64,000 bases of DNA from Trichoplusia ni (GCF_003590095.1 NC_039497.1:5576691-5640690), one strand, 5' to 3'; shown: positions 1 to 12,440, counted from the first letter of the stretch. Numbers and translations: made by a program. The notes: generated by a model not told the origin, from the letters alone.

Positions 1-264
1 ATTTTCTATTCATAACTGCCAATTAAAATAGAAGTCCTTTAATAAAAGATTTATTGGTCGGGAGTGTTCGTAACTATGTTCGACAAAAATCAGCACAAGA
101 TAAAATCCACAAGATGGCGTTGTATACTAGTTTTCCCTACCGTGTGAAAAGAAAATCATATAAAATGCTGGTATTTCAACTACAACCTTTTTTTCGAGAA
201 TTTCTACTCACACAAGCATTTAAAAAACCAAAGAAATCACATAAAAAATCTTGATAATTAATGG
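1..264. other. AT-rich spacer, nothing recognised
   Basis: I see no repeat family, RNA gene or credible exon here. The one frame of 66 codons is lysine- and phenylalanine-rich in the manner of random AT-rich sequence and does not begin at an ATG. Confidence 0.5.
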
Positions 265-269
265 TTTCT

Positions 270-470
270 TAAGTTTACGCGAATGTTAGACATTTGAATA
301 AACTACTTTTACGGATGCGGGCCATGACCATGATACTTGCAAAGGTGTCGAAACTTCGGAAATTCAAATCTAAAAATAAATCCCGCCGCGTCTGCTCATG
401 ATTAAGGACTCCGCTTGGGTCCAAAACTAGTCGGGCTACCCCGATAAATACGCGTGCGTAAACTGTTACA
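270..470. repeat. MITE-like lepidopteran repeat
   Basis: The two ends share the inverted motif AGTTTACGC (near 273 and, reversed, near 456-464). Between them lies a GC-richer core that includes the phrases CAAAGGTGTCGAAAC and CCCCGATAAATACGCG, which I recall as recurrent in moth and butterfly genomes. There is no coding capacity. Short inverted ends and a length of about 200 bp suit a non-autonomous DNA element. I cannot name the family, and the exact ends are approximate. Confidence 0.45.
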
Positions 471-475
471 TCATT

Positions 476-1435
476 TAATAATGAATCATTCTCACGACAG
501 TTACTATCAAAGTAGTTTTATTTCTTGATAATTTTTATACATAACTTACCTATGTCAATATTGACCATATTCCTGAAAGTGGGTCAAATAATTAAACTAC
601 GCAGAAGTTGGAACCTTTGCCTTTAAGTTCACAAGCCAAGGGCGTAACAAATACGTTAATTGAGCCATCAATTATCGAACCTAGTCCCAGTCGGTTCCCA
701 CACTTGTGCTTATTAATAAGTGACCTCACAGTACAATGAAGTCTTAGTTTGATTTGTACTAGTTTTGCTTTGCGGGTGTGCTTGCGCAATACTTATTTCC
801 AAAGTCTAACAGAGATCGTGTGTACTGTGTAAGGTATCAATCATAGCGTTCAGCAGTAGTCAATTCTTTTTTATTTTTGTTTTTTTCTCGTGTAGCTTTA
901 ACTTCTGCGTAATTTATAGTTCAAGTATATTCGCTTTTCCACAAAGTTCCTTAATAATAAATAAAAAAAGTCTAACAAAGAAAAAATGAATTGCATAAGA
1001 TCATTTTACAGGTTTGGGGTCCAAGTGGGTAACGAAACGTAATAATGAACAAGAAAGAAAATACTTCGTATTTCTAAAACTTTAAAAAAATAAATATGAT
1101 AACCTTGATATTAGCTATGTCTCAAACATGCAATTTCAGACCTATAGTTGTCTTGAGGTTCTTCCGCAGTTAAATGGTATTTCACATACGTTTACATATT
1201 AAGATGACTATTTAAGGTTTTAAACTTAATACGTACCAAGCCTCATCCACAATCGAGAACCAGCCCTGTAGTTATGACGTAACGTCCGCCCATCCATTCA
1301 AAACATCGCATTTATAATATTACTACAGATTTGTGTTAAGTCATTAAGGCTTAATTGTTTGCGAAGGTACCTGAATGTAGGGTAATGGAAACTGGAAAGC
1401 ACTAGGGTTACTCAGCAGGCTTTCATTAAGGATAT
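476..1435. other. spacer, nothing recognised
   Basis: AT-rich unique-looking sequence. The minus-strand frame at 592-789 has no supporting motif and I treat it as chance. Confidence 0.45.
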
Positions 1436-1437
1436 TC

Positions 1438-1575
1438 TTTATACGCGAGTTGTTTTAAGGTTCTAAAACAGCGACGCAAAAAAGGGGTGTTATGAGTTTG
1501 ACATATCTATTTGGGGCATCATAGCTCCGGAACGGATAGAGCGATTTTTATTTAGTTTTTTTTTGATAGATTACT
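1438..1575 (+). repeat. dispersed lepidopteran repeat fragment
   Basis: The stretch runs from ACGCGAGTTGTTTTAAGG through AAAACAGCGACGCAAAAAA to CTCCGGAACGGATAGAGCG, then a T-rich tail. I recall this word order from other moth genomes as part of an unclassified dispersed repeat. No open frame is present. The ends are approximate. Confidence 0.35.
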
Positions 1576-1705
1576 TTAATTATTGTCTTTGTTTTTAGTA
1601 TTTATTTTAAGTGTACATATGTAGATCCTTAAAAATAAATAAAGCATTTATCAAGGAAAGGGTTTTTTGAGTTAAATGTGAATTATATGCGAGTTATATG
1701 TGTGA

Positions 1706-1775
1706 TAAAAATCGGTCGAGCCGAGTCGTGGCGAGTAGATGACGTGTCGCAGTTTCGATCCCCTATTAAACATCA
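1706..1775 (+). repeat. SINE head fragment (tRNA-derived)
   Basis: A degraded A-box-like stretch (CGAGCCGAGTCGTGGCG) is followed by GACGTGTCGCAGTTTCGATCCCC, which corresponds to the GACGTGTCGCAGGTTCGATC section of the SINE at 41586. Only the tRNA-like head survives. The 3' body is missing. Confidence 0.45.
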
Positions 1776-2174
1776 TAAAATGATATTCTCGGCAGCCCTT
1801 AAGAAAAATCTATTTAACTCTTAAAGTAGAGCGCGGTAAAAAACCTTGGCATTCCTAGGAGTCACCATGAGGTGCCTCAGCACTCATTATGTGGTCTGCA
1901 AGCTATCTTGTGGTTTGCTAATCGTCGCACAAAATTACTAGATAAAGGTTGATGACCTCCAGCAAAACTCCTCTAGAACGACTATATTTATTCGCGCCAT
2001 TTTTTCTTGCCGGTCCAAAAAAAAAGGTAATTTTTCCTCCTTTGGGTCCTAGTAGTCACAGCTTAAGGAAACATTTTAGATCCGTATTTCTATCTTAAAT
2101 CATGAGAGCTCATTTCCCTCTATTCCACGAAAAACAATTAATAATATACTATATACAAGATGACTAATCAAAGT

Positions 2175-2350
2175 CTGACAGCCAGTCTAACCAAGGGGTG
2201 TCGTGTTGCCCAGGTAACTGGGTTGAGGAGGTAAGATAGGCAGTCGCTCCTTGTAAAACACTGGTACTTAGCTGAAACCGGTTGGACTGGTAGCCGACCC
2301 CAACATAGTTGGGAAAAGGCTAGGGCGATGATGACAGGGACAAAATAATT
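2175..2350 (-). repeat. dispersed repeat family A, copy 1
   Basis: Read on the minus strand this contains CCAACTATGTTGGGGTCGG, a run about a GTGTTTTACAAGGAGCGAC junction, CCTCAACCCAGTTACCTGGG and a GGTTAGACTGG end. Related copies occur at 2795, 10252, 15820, 34514 and, more diverged, near 28200. The family has no coding frame of its own. The 78-codon frame on this strand is just the repeat read through. Confidence 0.6.
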
Positions 2351-2794
2351 GAGTTTTTTTGGGACGTGGAAATATCTTGCTTTAAATTTTTTAAATCCTG
2401 TCAACCTTAAACCGAACCTTTAAAATGGTAAAAGTAACGAAGGTAATACAATATTCAACAATTTACTGCCCAATAGGTAATTGAATTGGCTCCAACGTAA
2501 TGGTCCATGGCACGACCATCAAAAGAACATCAAATAACATTGTAGAGGTATTAGTTTTATGTGCCATAAAACCAGGGACAGCGATCATCAATTGTTTATT
2601 TGAAAATCCCCTCGAGACCAAACAACCGAGACATTGTAAAAAATCTTTAGAGGACTTTTTAATAGGCGCATGCATTTGAATTTTGCATTCTTGCGAATAT
2701 AGCTGTTTCACTTAGCCACAGCGTTTAGCCTAGCTTTCAATTAAAGTGTTACTTTGTAGGAATTCGTGGATAAAAAAATATTTTTTTAATCATC
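2351..2794. other. spacer, nothing recognised
   Basis: The 82-codon minus-strand frame (2463-2711) shows no domain, signal or splice context. I see nothing else. Confidence 0.4.
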
Positions 2795-2862
2795 ATCTTA
2801 GGTAAACATGTTGGGGTCGGCTTCCAGTTTAACTAGCTGTAGCTAAGTAACTGTATTTTTAG
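2795..2862 (+). repeat. dispersed repeat family A, short fragment
   Basis: The segment AACATGTTGGGGTCGGCTTC followed by CAGTTTAACTAGCTGTAGC matches the head of family A (compare 15835-15890). It is truncated after about 70 bp. Confidence 0.55.
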
Positions 2863-4179
2863 AAGAATTTAGAAGTATTTTTTACTAGTAAACAGAATTT
2901 CAGCATTTTGTGTAACAAATAAATTCGAATACATTTTTTAAACCACCACATGAGTTGCATAACACTCCGAATAACGGTAGTGACTGTCTTTCAATAAATT
3001 TGCCAGAAATTAAATGATGGAACACTGTTAAAAGGTTCGGAGACAAGACACATTCATACAAAACAGATACAAACGTAATGAATGAATCATCGATCTCCAC
3101 ACATCACAATACATGATCCAACCCAAATTACCTTTGAAAAACTTTAAAAGAATACCTTCACGCATCAAAAGCCTCCCGTCACGTCTTCTTGAGCTAAGAA
3201 TTTTTAATTAGTTGAAGTATTTTGAAAGGGTCGTTACGTTGAACGGACAGGTTTCATAAATCAGGGGTGACTTATGAGAATTTTTGATAATGTCGAACGC
3301 AGCTCTGACGAGAATGAGTGATGTGCTTGTGCTAATATTAGGAGAGGCGACTTGAGATTTTAAATATAGAGGTCTATTTTAGGATGCTCCCTTTTTTGTA
3401 TGGTTTTTGTACGACCTGAACAGTTAAACTTCTGCCTGTAGGCCTTTTACGTGACATTATATACATTATCCAAAAAAATGCAAGGTTTTGTTTCCATGTT
3501 GTCTTTCATCGTTTTAAGCAAGTGATAAGTATTTAGGAACAAGCAACGTAAGTGTCAAAATTGATCTAGAACACGAAAAGAAATTTCATTAATAACCCAA
3601 AACACAAAATCTCAAAACAATATAAGACTGACATACTACAACACAATAAGTATAATAACAACAACTCAATTTATTGATACAAAAACCAATCTTTCATATT
3701 CACTGGAGCAAATATTAAATATTTCATTTCACTTAGTCTTAAAGTAAACTTAAAATGGATATGTTTTAAAAAAGCTCGGTTTCCTCGGTCCACGGCGTGA
3801 ATTAAAAGAAAAATAAATTTCTGACGAAAATGGTTACGAAAATTAAGGAAACTGAACTTCGTTATTAATTGAAATCCTCTATGAAACTCAATATTGCAAT
3901 AAAGAACGAAGGTACGAAGTCGACTTAATAATTACCTTTTGAAGCCAATCTCTTTTAAAAAATCTCATTAGCTTTAAATTCATGTTTCATAAATGAATCT
4001 ATTGATTACACTTTGATACTTATGTTATATCTGACATGATTACTGCATTTATCTATTTGGTTTTGATCAGCTTAATTTATTTTGAGGAAGTTTTTGCTAC
4101 TAACAAAGGTAACGCGAGAAGTAGGAAAACCCGCGTAAAGAAGCTAGTTAAGTTACAAATGGTAGGTATATATGTCTTA
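2863..4179. other. AT-rich spacer, nothing recognised
   Basis: I see no repeat or exon signal. A minus-strand frame of 66 codons at 2900-3100 has no motif. Confidence 0.4.
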
Positions 4180-4436
4180 CTAGCTGTTGCCCGCGACTTC
4201 GTCCCCGTGGGTAGAAGATATAAGTTATGATTTATACCTGCCCTGTTGTTTTCACATTTTCCATTGTATCTTCGCTCCTATTAGTCGCAGCGTGATGGTT
4301 TATAGCCTAAAGCCTTCCTCGATTAATGGTCTATTCAACACAAAAATAATTTTTCAATTTGGACTAGTAGTTCCTGAGCTTAGCGCGTTCAAACAAACAA
4401 ACTCTTCCGCTTTATATATTAGTATGGAAGTATAGA
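4180..4436 (-). mobile_element. Lep1-type non-autonomous Helitron
   Basis: On the minus strand the element starts TCTATACTTCC and continues into ACTAATATATAAAGC, then GAACGCGCTAAGCTCAGGAA, GAGGAAGGCTTTAGGCTATAA and a 3' end with CGCGGGCAACAGCTAG. A 5' TC and a 3' CTRR end (here CTAG) preceded by a GC-rich short hairpin are Helitron hallmarks. Without target duplication or coding capacity it needs a helicase supplied elsewhere. Related copies in this window are at 26501 and 44126. Confidence 0.8.
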
Positions 4437-5650
4437 TAAGAAAAATAATAATTGTGCGTTTTGTTTGTGGTAAAATAAGGTTAAATAAGCCAAAACCCTA
4501 AGTATATGAGTTACGATAATCCGTGAACTACAATAATAAAGCTGCTAAAAATGGAATATTATTTCGGTGTAACAGGATTTAATTAATTATTTCAATAAAT
4601 AATTAGATTCTCATTGTATATTAAAGGACTGAAATATTAATTGATTTTGAAAAAGGGAAAGAAGATTACAGGAAATTAATCATGTCCGTAATTGGAAATT
4701 AATCCGACTGATTTTCGAAAACAATATTAATACAACTATAATACCTACAAAAAAATATACATTATTTAATGTGTAGATCCTAATCCAGGTTACCAACCAG
4801 TAAAGAATTAACCGAACAGCAAAAACTAAATAAAAACTGATCAAGAGCGAGTTGGGCTCGCAGTAATGACACCATATGTAGCTACTGAAAAAATCACATT
4901 GGTACTTGTACATGGTACGTGCTTGTGTTGTATTCAAACCTGCACCTACATACAAATCCACACAAATTCACAGCCAAACAAACACGTGAACAAAAGATAT
5001 TTAATAAAACAAAGAAACTCACACAAACAAGAAATCCGAAAGCATGGCTCCCTTTTTGGCAGTTGCATAAAGAAGACAGTATTAAAATCAAAGCCTCCCC
5101 CCCCTATAACAATCCACAATTGTACATATACAAATACACTTGAACATAAGCGTCTGCCGACCAAGTCCACGAAACTCTTAAGACGTACTTCGAAACCCTT
5201 AAAAGCAAAGTTATAAGCCGTGAACTTCCACAATGAAATATTTAAGAAACGTTTTAATAGACTTTCAGTTCTAAAGATAATTATTTTTGCGAGAATATTT
5301 TTTAAGGGGCATTGATTGAAATAATAAGTACCAATTTTTTTTTTCGCTTGATACTAGCATATCAAGTTTATGAAAGTCATAGTAAATATGCATAGCAAAA
5401 TTATTTAAGAAATATAATTAACAAAAACTTGTTGACATTTTACGAAAACCAAAAGGTTTTTCATTTAATTTTATTTGAGAATATTTTTCAGTCATATTAT
5501 TTCAATAACTTTCTTGAAGCGAATTCATAATAAATTATTCAAAAACGGTTTACTCACGCGCTTATCTAGATGACGGGAGGGCAATCTCAATAAATAGACA
5601 CTTAGATATAATAATTCTTTCGTATTATACTGTTGTTCCTACCTATTCCA
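4437..5650. other. AT-rich spacer
   Basis: I see mostly nothing. Around 4840-4860 a GAGCGAGTTGGGCTCGC word resembles the palindromic head of dispersed family B (see 37028). The overlapping frames at 4866-5233 on both strands (up to 116 codons) have no recognisable domain, no signal and no splice support, and I judge them chance frames. Confidence 0.4.
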
Positions 5651-5654
5651 GCTG

Positions 5655-5765
5655 CTTCTTCATTTGACCCTAAGGTTGACTGGTAGATAATGCCTTGCGG
5701 AATTAATTCTACCTTATGTACCACAAATGTACATGAAAGTTTAAATAAATGCGAATGGATAAACC
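5655..5765 (+). mobile_element. LINE 3' end fragment
   Basis: The order GACCCTAAGGTTGACTGGTAG, AATGCCTTGCGG, TTATGTACCACAAATG, then TTTAAATAAATGCG resembles the 3' untranslated end of lepidopteran non-LTR retrotransposons, with a terminal AATAAA-type signal. It is 5'-truncated, as is typical for LINE insertions. The clade is not certain. Confidence 0.5.
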
Positions 5766-7130
5766 TTTAAATAAATAATTAATTTTCCAATGAATTTCTT
5801 TGTTGTTTGGGACTAAGTCTAAAACGAAGTCTTTGATTTTTCTCGAGGTACATTTGTCACGGTGGGAGCAAGAGAACGCTCTACAATACGTAGCGTTCGT
5901 CTCTTGCCGACAACAGAGATAGAGGACGGTGTTATTATTTTAGGGCAAAGACTTAAAAACTTTTAACAAGTCTTGTTGGTAAGTCGTAACTGCTGAGGAA
6001 ACTTTATTCATGATCTGTGGAACTTTTTTGTTGATTTATTTATGACTAAACCACCGGTTAGCTTATATAATACTTATAATACGTAATTTTAGAGGATTAT
6101 TAATTTTTTTATTTATAATAAGGTCTCTTCAAGTAAACCCCAAGAAGAAATTAATTGTAAATGTTTATGTAAGTAATAAGTAAAGTAATTTTTGTTTCGA
6201 GAATCCAAGTCACAGAAAGGCAAACATAACGAGACAGTATTCATAGCACAAAACGAAAATAAATTAGGTGTTCCAAGAATTCTGTACTAATTCAAAATCT
6301 TCATTTGTACTATGACCTCCAAAGCACGACACATGTGATTGTGGAAGCGAGACAACACTCTATACAGTATGTATCGGCATCCCACTTACACGACGGACTA
6401 AGTCCACTCTTAAGAGCTTATCAGAAAAATAAAAGCAAAATATCGGTAAAGCTTTTGCGGTATTTTTTATTATTCACGGAGAATATTTTCACTTATTAAT
6501 TTGATCGCGAAACCTTTTTAATGATCCAATTAAATTAATTATTTTGTAAAAAAATCTTAGTTGTTCGATTTTCTGATTTTCCGCATAGTATTTTACAGAG
6601 TTCTTTTGGAGTTGAAATCAATATTTCTGCTTGCATGTTCTTTTTGGTGTATTTTTTTAAAAATTACATTTGTACATCATATTTTAAATACTTATAACAT
6701 TACAGTCTACAAAAGACTAATGTACCTCAATATCCAACGAGTTCTCGTTTCAGGAAGTTCTAATATCCCTCGAATGGCCAAAAATCCACTGCCGTTACTC
6801 ATTCTATGGAGAAAATACGCTTTCGTTCCGCGCTCCCATTTCCCGTGGCGCTGATAACGTGTGACTGACACACCATAAGAACCACCGTAATAAGATTTAC
6901 GCATCTCTCCTCCAACAATGGCATCTCATAAAAGAGCTATTACACCAAATGCCGGCAAATACGTCAGAAGATACGCGAAACAAATCAATATAGCACAGGT
7001 TCATTTCATCACATAATATAATATCATAACGTTATAACCATGATATCTCCATCCCTTACTAACATTGCTTATCTGGTGTAGTTAGATTGAGATGGGTATA
7101 GTCTTTCTTACAATAGCTCAGGGAATTGTA
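5766..7130. other. spacer, nothing recognised
   Basis: I see no family or exon. The 97-codon frame at 6561-6854 is hydrophobic by composition only. The stretch 6720-6850 is slightly GC-richer without a clear identity. Confidence 0.4.
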
Positions 7131-7134
7131 CTGT

Positions 7135-7275
7135 ATCGAAGATGACAAAGGAGCAAGTATGTGGCAATGGGCACATCCTGTTGGACAGTTGGGTACAATC
7201 TAAAAGTACGCGCCGAGAGGACCGAGATGGTGCAATCGAAGGATGGAAGCGGACGCGGGAGAAATACTCGTAATG
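7135..7275 (+). pseudogene. decayed RTE-type LINE reverse transcriptase tail
   Basis: One plus-strand frame reads a WQWA motif followed after about 30 codons by basic W/R-rich sequence. This is the pattern of the K-x-QWAGH...W.PR region near the C-terminus of insect RTE-like reverse transcriptases. A stop lies inside (after GQLGTI), so the copy is dead. The call rests on a short motif and memory of the family, so confidence is low. Confidence 0.3.
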
Positions 7276-7499
7276 AGGATGTTTAAGAGATTCAAATTAG
7301 ATTAATGGACTTAATGGCGTTTTTAAACTTTTAAGAGGTGAACTTTTAAAGTCAGATAATTTTTGTTTATCTGGTACAGTATCATTCTTTGTTTTAAAAA
7401 TCAAGATTAAAGTCATTTCTGATATCGTTAAAATGTATATCTACCTAAAATTGTAAAACTTTATCAGATGCAATGAAAATTCTCTTATATTCAATGAAT

Positions 7500-7690
7500 A
7501 TAATCTACTTGAAGTTTCTTGCCAGTTCTTCTTTATAAGAATGAGATTTTGGAACCGTGCACATAAGGTCATATACATATGTACCTATACATTCCGAAAG
7601 TGCCTGAAAAAAGGCCTACTTGAAATAAAAACTTTTGATTTTGATGTTGTTTTTGAATATTCAGACACAAAACCATATAAACGGATTAAT
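7500..7690 (+). mobile_element. LINE 3' end, GATTTT-tailed family
   Basis: The order is TTCTTGCCAGTTCTTCTTTA, GGAACCGTGCAC, GCCTGAAAAAAGGCCTACTTG, then AAATAAAAACTTTTGATTTTG. The same 3' end occurs reversed at 44838 and 49665 and in part at 39185. The insert is 5'-truncated. The 66-codon frame over it is not a gene. Confidence 0.65.
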
Positions 7691-7699
7691 ATTTATTCC

Positions 7700-8750
7700 A
7701 AATCACAAAATGTCATTCCAATACCAACAGCATTTAATTGAATGATGGACGTAAACGAATGCCATTCATAATTATAATCAAAGGAGACCCGATACCAGAG
7801 CGAGGAATGCGTGTGATACAACCTCGATCACATCAGGCATCAATAAGTGTCGGTCACCATCTCAATTATATCACACTACACCCAATATCCATTACGTGAA
7901 GTGGGATCACCACTTATGGGGCTGTGGGTGGTGCAAATTGCTATCAAATGCCATTAAATTGCAATGAATTGTAATTTGCTTGTTAACACGAAACCTAGGC
8001 TGTAAATACGTGTCTAGTTGTATTTGTGAGTTAGAATGAAAAGTTTGCTAAGTATAATTTTTCTGTAATTGTTAGACAGCCTTTCCATTGAATGTCCTTT
8101 ACATTTAATGGAAAGACCTGACGAATAATATGATATAGTATCAGGGCATCATACTAAGAAATATGAAAAGCTTTCTAATTAATCATAAATATAATAACAT
8201 GTTTAATACGTACGCTGATGATATGTACTGTCGATTCCCACAATTTAATTGATTGCCTTGAATATCCTATCCACTATCACACAAAAATGTCTCTGTCAAT
8301 TTTCATAAAACGCGTCTAAGCAAAGCAAAATTAGTATCCAACAAAAGTTCTCCATTTTCACACCTGTTTTGGGTCGGTCAATTTCAAACAGTTTTTTAGT
8401 TCCAAAAAAATTTTTTACGCAGCTAAATTGAAGCGCGTACCTGTCTAAAATACTGAAAAATATTTTGATGGCCTGATGAACTAAAATTCTCGACGTTGTT
8501 CAAACGAAACCAAATATTGAATATTGTTTTAGACAGTTAACACTCAGTCTATTTGTGAGCAAAATATTTTTTCTTAAGGCCTTTACCAAAAGTATAAAAA
8601 AAGCATTCAGTCCACTTCACTATGTACTGTAATTTATCCAGGAATTTAAAAACCTGTCTATCTCTAATCATTTCGAAATTCTAATGACCATACGAGACCG
8701 TGAGCTTAAAACAGATTGATAACTCAGTATACAACTATTCAAAATATCAA
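7700..8750. other. spacer, nothing recognised
   Basis: AT-rich sequence with no repeat that I recognise and no credible exon. Confidence 0.4.
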
Positions 8751-8758
8751 AACAAACT

Positions 8759-9010
8759 TTAAAAAGAACCGCAATTTAGACTGCAAAATATCCTCAAAAA
8801 AAGTCAAAGTATAAAACCTCTTTTAGAGGAGTGGATTAAAATTACTGGCAATTATCCCTCTCAGCTGCAATGTGAAGAGTTGTTGAGCCAAGAACAAGCT
8901 GAGCGTCTTGGCAGCAAGCTTGCGACACTCGTTTGTTTTTGTGGACCAGATGACGATGGGGATAGTGCTAATTACCCTCTTCGGATTGTAATATGTGATC
9001 AGAGATAGAC
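8759..9010 (+). other. coding-looking patch, strand undecided
   Basis: The patch is GC-richer than its flanks and open in one frame on each strand. The plus frame gives about 82 residues, ending at a stop at 9006-9008, with a hydrophilic, D/E-rich middle (EELLSQEQAERLGSKL). A pyrimidine-rich acceptor CCTCTTTTAG near 8828 and a donor-like GTAATA near 8989 could bound an exon of about 160 bp. The minus frame gives about 60 residues, including a C-R-K-L-A...F-L-A-Q-Q-L...I-I-A-S-N-F-N-P-L-L pattern loosely like the last membrane segments of insect gustatory receptors. Neither frame has an ATG in a good context. It may be an exon, a receptor pseudogene or an old transposon scrap. Confidence 0.3.
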
Positions 9011-10250
9011 CTTACAACTAATGTATCGAAAAGAAAATACAGCTAATTTAGACTAAGAGGTCCTGAAGCGAACAGGTAAACAGTGGTGTAAAGATTCGTT
9101 TTATAGCTGCTACATTTTCTTTAAGCCTCATGAGCATAACATTTTGTCATCTTTTTATGCTCATAACACGCAAGATTTTTGCAAAGCAGTTGCTCGTAGT
9201 AATTCGTTTTGCAACTCTTTCATTTAAACGGTATTGGAAGAATATTTCCCAAATCTTGTTACGTTATCAACAAAATAATTCATTTATAAACATAGGATAC
9301 AAGAGATAACAGAACCAAACTAATGTAAGCTTAGTAATTGTACGATTAATATACTGCATACACATCCGAAATCCTGTCAAGCGCAATACCCCAGTTCAAT
9401 TCCTACTACGGGACATATGATATAGCTGAACGACGGCAGCGAATCCAAACTCCATTACACGCGCCACATTTATGTCACAAATGTCAGAACAGACAGACAC
9501 AATTCGATTTGGTGTCTGACACCGCCTAAATACGACGCGTGGGTACAAATTTGCATTTTACAATAACTAATTTGAATATTTATGGCGCGTGTGTTTGCTT
9601 GACTGTGTGCTTGACTCGAGCATAATTAAGTAACTGGCAAACGAGAATGTTTGCTATTACTTCGAAGAAAAACATTGTATTGGGAATGGGAGTGTGGGGA
9701 ACATTTTACTTCCGGATTGTTTTAAGGCACGCTCGGAATAATTAAGGAGGATTATATAATTTTGGATTTTGACAGCTGTGATGCTTCGTCAATATAACTG
9801 CAAAACGAAGAAATGATACAACAGCATATATTGCATACAATATATTTTATGGTGATCAATTACTTTTTTCTGCATAATCCCCTATGGAGATATACTTCAA
9901 CATTTAACAACTGTAACACTCGCTACCCATAATTATCTAGTACAAACATCAATAAAAGACAATGATTTTCAATATGAAAGTTTACCTATTAGCACACGTC
10001 ACCCAGCCACACCTATTTCCCATCCTCTAGTAATCCATTTCCCACGGCTGCATATTCCTGAACCCTGGTAGGTAAACGTTACATATTAAGTGATGGCTAC
10101 GCACTTAGTTGTAAGCCGCATGACAGTTCGTTAATACGCGTCTTACACCGGTAGGGGAGAGTAAGGCTGAGACTGTGGGCAAGCGGAGCGGGGATCATGT
10201 TCGCAGTTGTAGCGGAAACATAAAAGTGTTATAATAGGTAACGGAGTCAT
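9011..10250. other. spacer, nothing recognised
   Basis: I see no confident feature. A short stretch near 9365-9420 (CCCCAGTTCAATTCC) could be a worn SINE B box but lacks an A box. Confidence 0.4.
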
Positions 10251-10251
10251 C

Positions 10252-10402
10252 ATCAACCTATTTCCAACCATGTTTAGATCGGCTGCAAGACTAACAAGAT
10301 GCTGTTACTACCAAAGTTTTATAAGGAGCGACTGCCTATTTGATATCCTGAACCCAGTCTAATGGGCAACACGATACCCCTTGGTAAGACTGGTTGCTTA
10401 TC
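10252..10402 (+). repeat. dispersed repeat family A, copy 2
   Basis: The head CCAACCATGTTTAGATCGGC is followed by TTTTATAAGGAGCGACTGCC, GAACCCAGTCTAATGGGC and CCCCTTGGTAAGACTGGTTG. The order is the same as copies at 15820 and 34514, with many substitutions, so this is an old copy. Confidence 0.6.
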
Positions 10403-12240
10403 CCTATTTATTTTAGTCCGTTTTATATGTGTCAGTTGGGTGCTAAAAATAAATTAGACGCGTTTATTTTTTATTTACGTGAAAAAAATAAAAGTTTAGA
10501 TTCTAAATGCTATCATAGATGATAAGTAAGGATGAACAGATGACGATCTTGTATTTGGCATAATGAGAGTTAGTCATTATTTAAAGGAGTTTTCATGAGA
10601 CTGAGAAATTGTCATAATGCGTCAGACCAAAGATTCCTCCATTCCTGTAAAGAAGACTCTAAAAACATAAAATTAAAATGGTTTACCCGCTCCTCCTATA
10701 ACCAAAACCCGGGCCTACTTTAAGCTCCGACAAGTTAAATAGATGCGAATTCGGTATTAAAACGCATTTTCTTGTAACGTGCCTAACGCCGTGGGATAAT
10801 GGGATTAAGCAGGGAGGGGCGCCTTAAACACCTCTAACTGTAATCATTTGGCTCGTTTGAATCGTCCTTATATTTAGTACAGATGGCAACGAAAGTATGA
10901 ACACAATCAGATTTTTAAAATTACCTAGGTACCTACTCACCGTTCCAAAGAGGAGATATCATATATTATATTCATAAGCAATAGGATTTTATAAGTAGAA
11001 TCTGATACATCATAATGATAAATGTTAGAAGAGAAATATTCAAGGTGATCTGACTGTGTCAGGGCTTATAATATATAAATGTGTCACCTTTTTTTTAGGG
11101 AAAGAGTAAAATGGATGAGAGAGGCTCAGAGTGTTTCAGAAATACTTATCGGAGTGTAGACATCCTGGATGCCCACAATTTTGCAAATCTTAAAGCGTAA
11201 TGAAAAGTAGTTAAAATGAAGTTTACCACTTGTTAAATTACAAAAAATAATCCCAAGCAGCGCTTTTTGCGTAGGTATTCAGTAATAAAGATCTTATACA
11301 CCTTAACATATTTCCTATACAATGACACAGAAAAATACTATTTAAACATATAAACGAGGTTCACAAACTAACCCGCTGTTTATACATGTTATTTATGTGA
11401 GTAAATCGCAAAGAATTATTGTTAGAGTTATGTTTTTACTGCGGAGCTATTGTGTGCGAGTTTCTCTTTGATTTGCTTGAAATACGATTCTTTATTGTCT
11501 TCTTGTATTTTTCTGATGACTATGAGAGTGACTCGTATTGGATATGTTAGGTTTTATATTGTAAACGGTAGTGATTGTTTTAAATGAATGGTTTAATATA
11601 AAACTACAGCTTAAATATTTACAACAATATGTTTATCTGTTTTTTTAATCTATTCGGTTCCTTTCCATCAAAAACACTTTTCTTGTTTTTCTTATTGACA
11701 TTTGGAAAGGGTCAGAAAAAAATACCTAGTAAAAATAAGCACTTCTTGATTTAATTTCAAAATTTTAAGATCACAGTAACCATTACCATTTACAGACTGC
11801 TTCAAGCAAGACCAGGCTCTACTTAAACTAGACGATGCACAAAACTCAACGTAAAACCAGCCTTATATGAAACCCACTGCGACCTACTTTAACAAACACA
11901 AAATAATAATAATTCAAACTCCATTTGACCTATCCCCAGGAAATCGTCCTCATACGTAACAAAGATAGCCGAGACAAAGGTCTCGAATGATAAGTGCTAT
12001 CAAATTAAATATAATTGTCCTTTGTTGAACCATAGACAATAGTTGATTGTGTGACAGGCATAGACAAGTCTGATAGGATGAACAGCTGTCATATCTAGGC
12101 AGGATGTTGAAATGGAAAAGTATTTTGATAGTTAGCCAGTTATATAATACAAAAATAGATATTGGGTGGAATTGGCAGAATACGTTCAATTTTAATTATT
12201 TTTGTGTATTTATTTGATGGGAAATCATCAAAATATGATT
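10403..12240. other. spacer, nothing recognised
   Basis: AT-rich sequence without recognisable families. The 79-codon minus-strand frame at 11950-12189 is unsupported. Confidence 0.4.
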
Positions 12241-12242
12241 TC

Positions 12243-12290
12243 TCCTGCTTTGGGTTAGGCAGAAGGGAGTGTCAGACCTAAGAAATTAAT
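12243..12290 (-). repeat. dispersed repeat family A2 fragment
   Basis: Read on the minus strand the fragment includes GTCTGACACTCCCTTCTGCC and then CAAAGCAGG. This matches the ...GTCTGACACTCCCTTCCGCTC... word of larger copies at 19590-19700, 28560 (reversed) and 34835. Only about 50 bp remain. Confidence 0.45.
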
Positions 12291-12440
12291 AAATCATATT
12301 TCCTCGCCTTGTATTAAGATAATATCATAACATACAATTAAAATTTCGCATCCAAAATAAAAAGTAAAAAAGTAAACGTATCAAAAATAACATAATACAA
12401 AATACATGTCCTAGCAAACACAGTACGAACGAAGAATAGC

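Noticed and set aside
2168..2404. 78-codon minus-strand frame with CFTRSDCLSYLLNP
   Set aside because: It is a translation of dispersed family A. The same residues appear at other copies wherever the frame happens to be open.
4866..5233. Overlapping frames of 116 and 95 codons on opposite strands
   Set aside because: Composition is typical of random AT-rich or A/C-rich DNA with many T, N, K or C residues; there is no motif or splice support.
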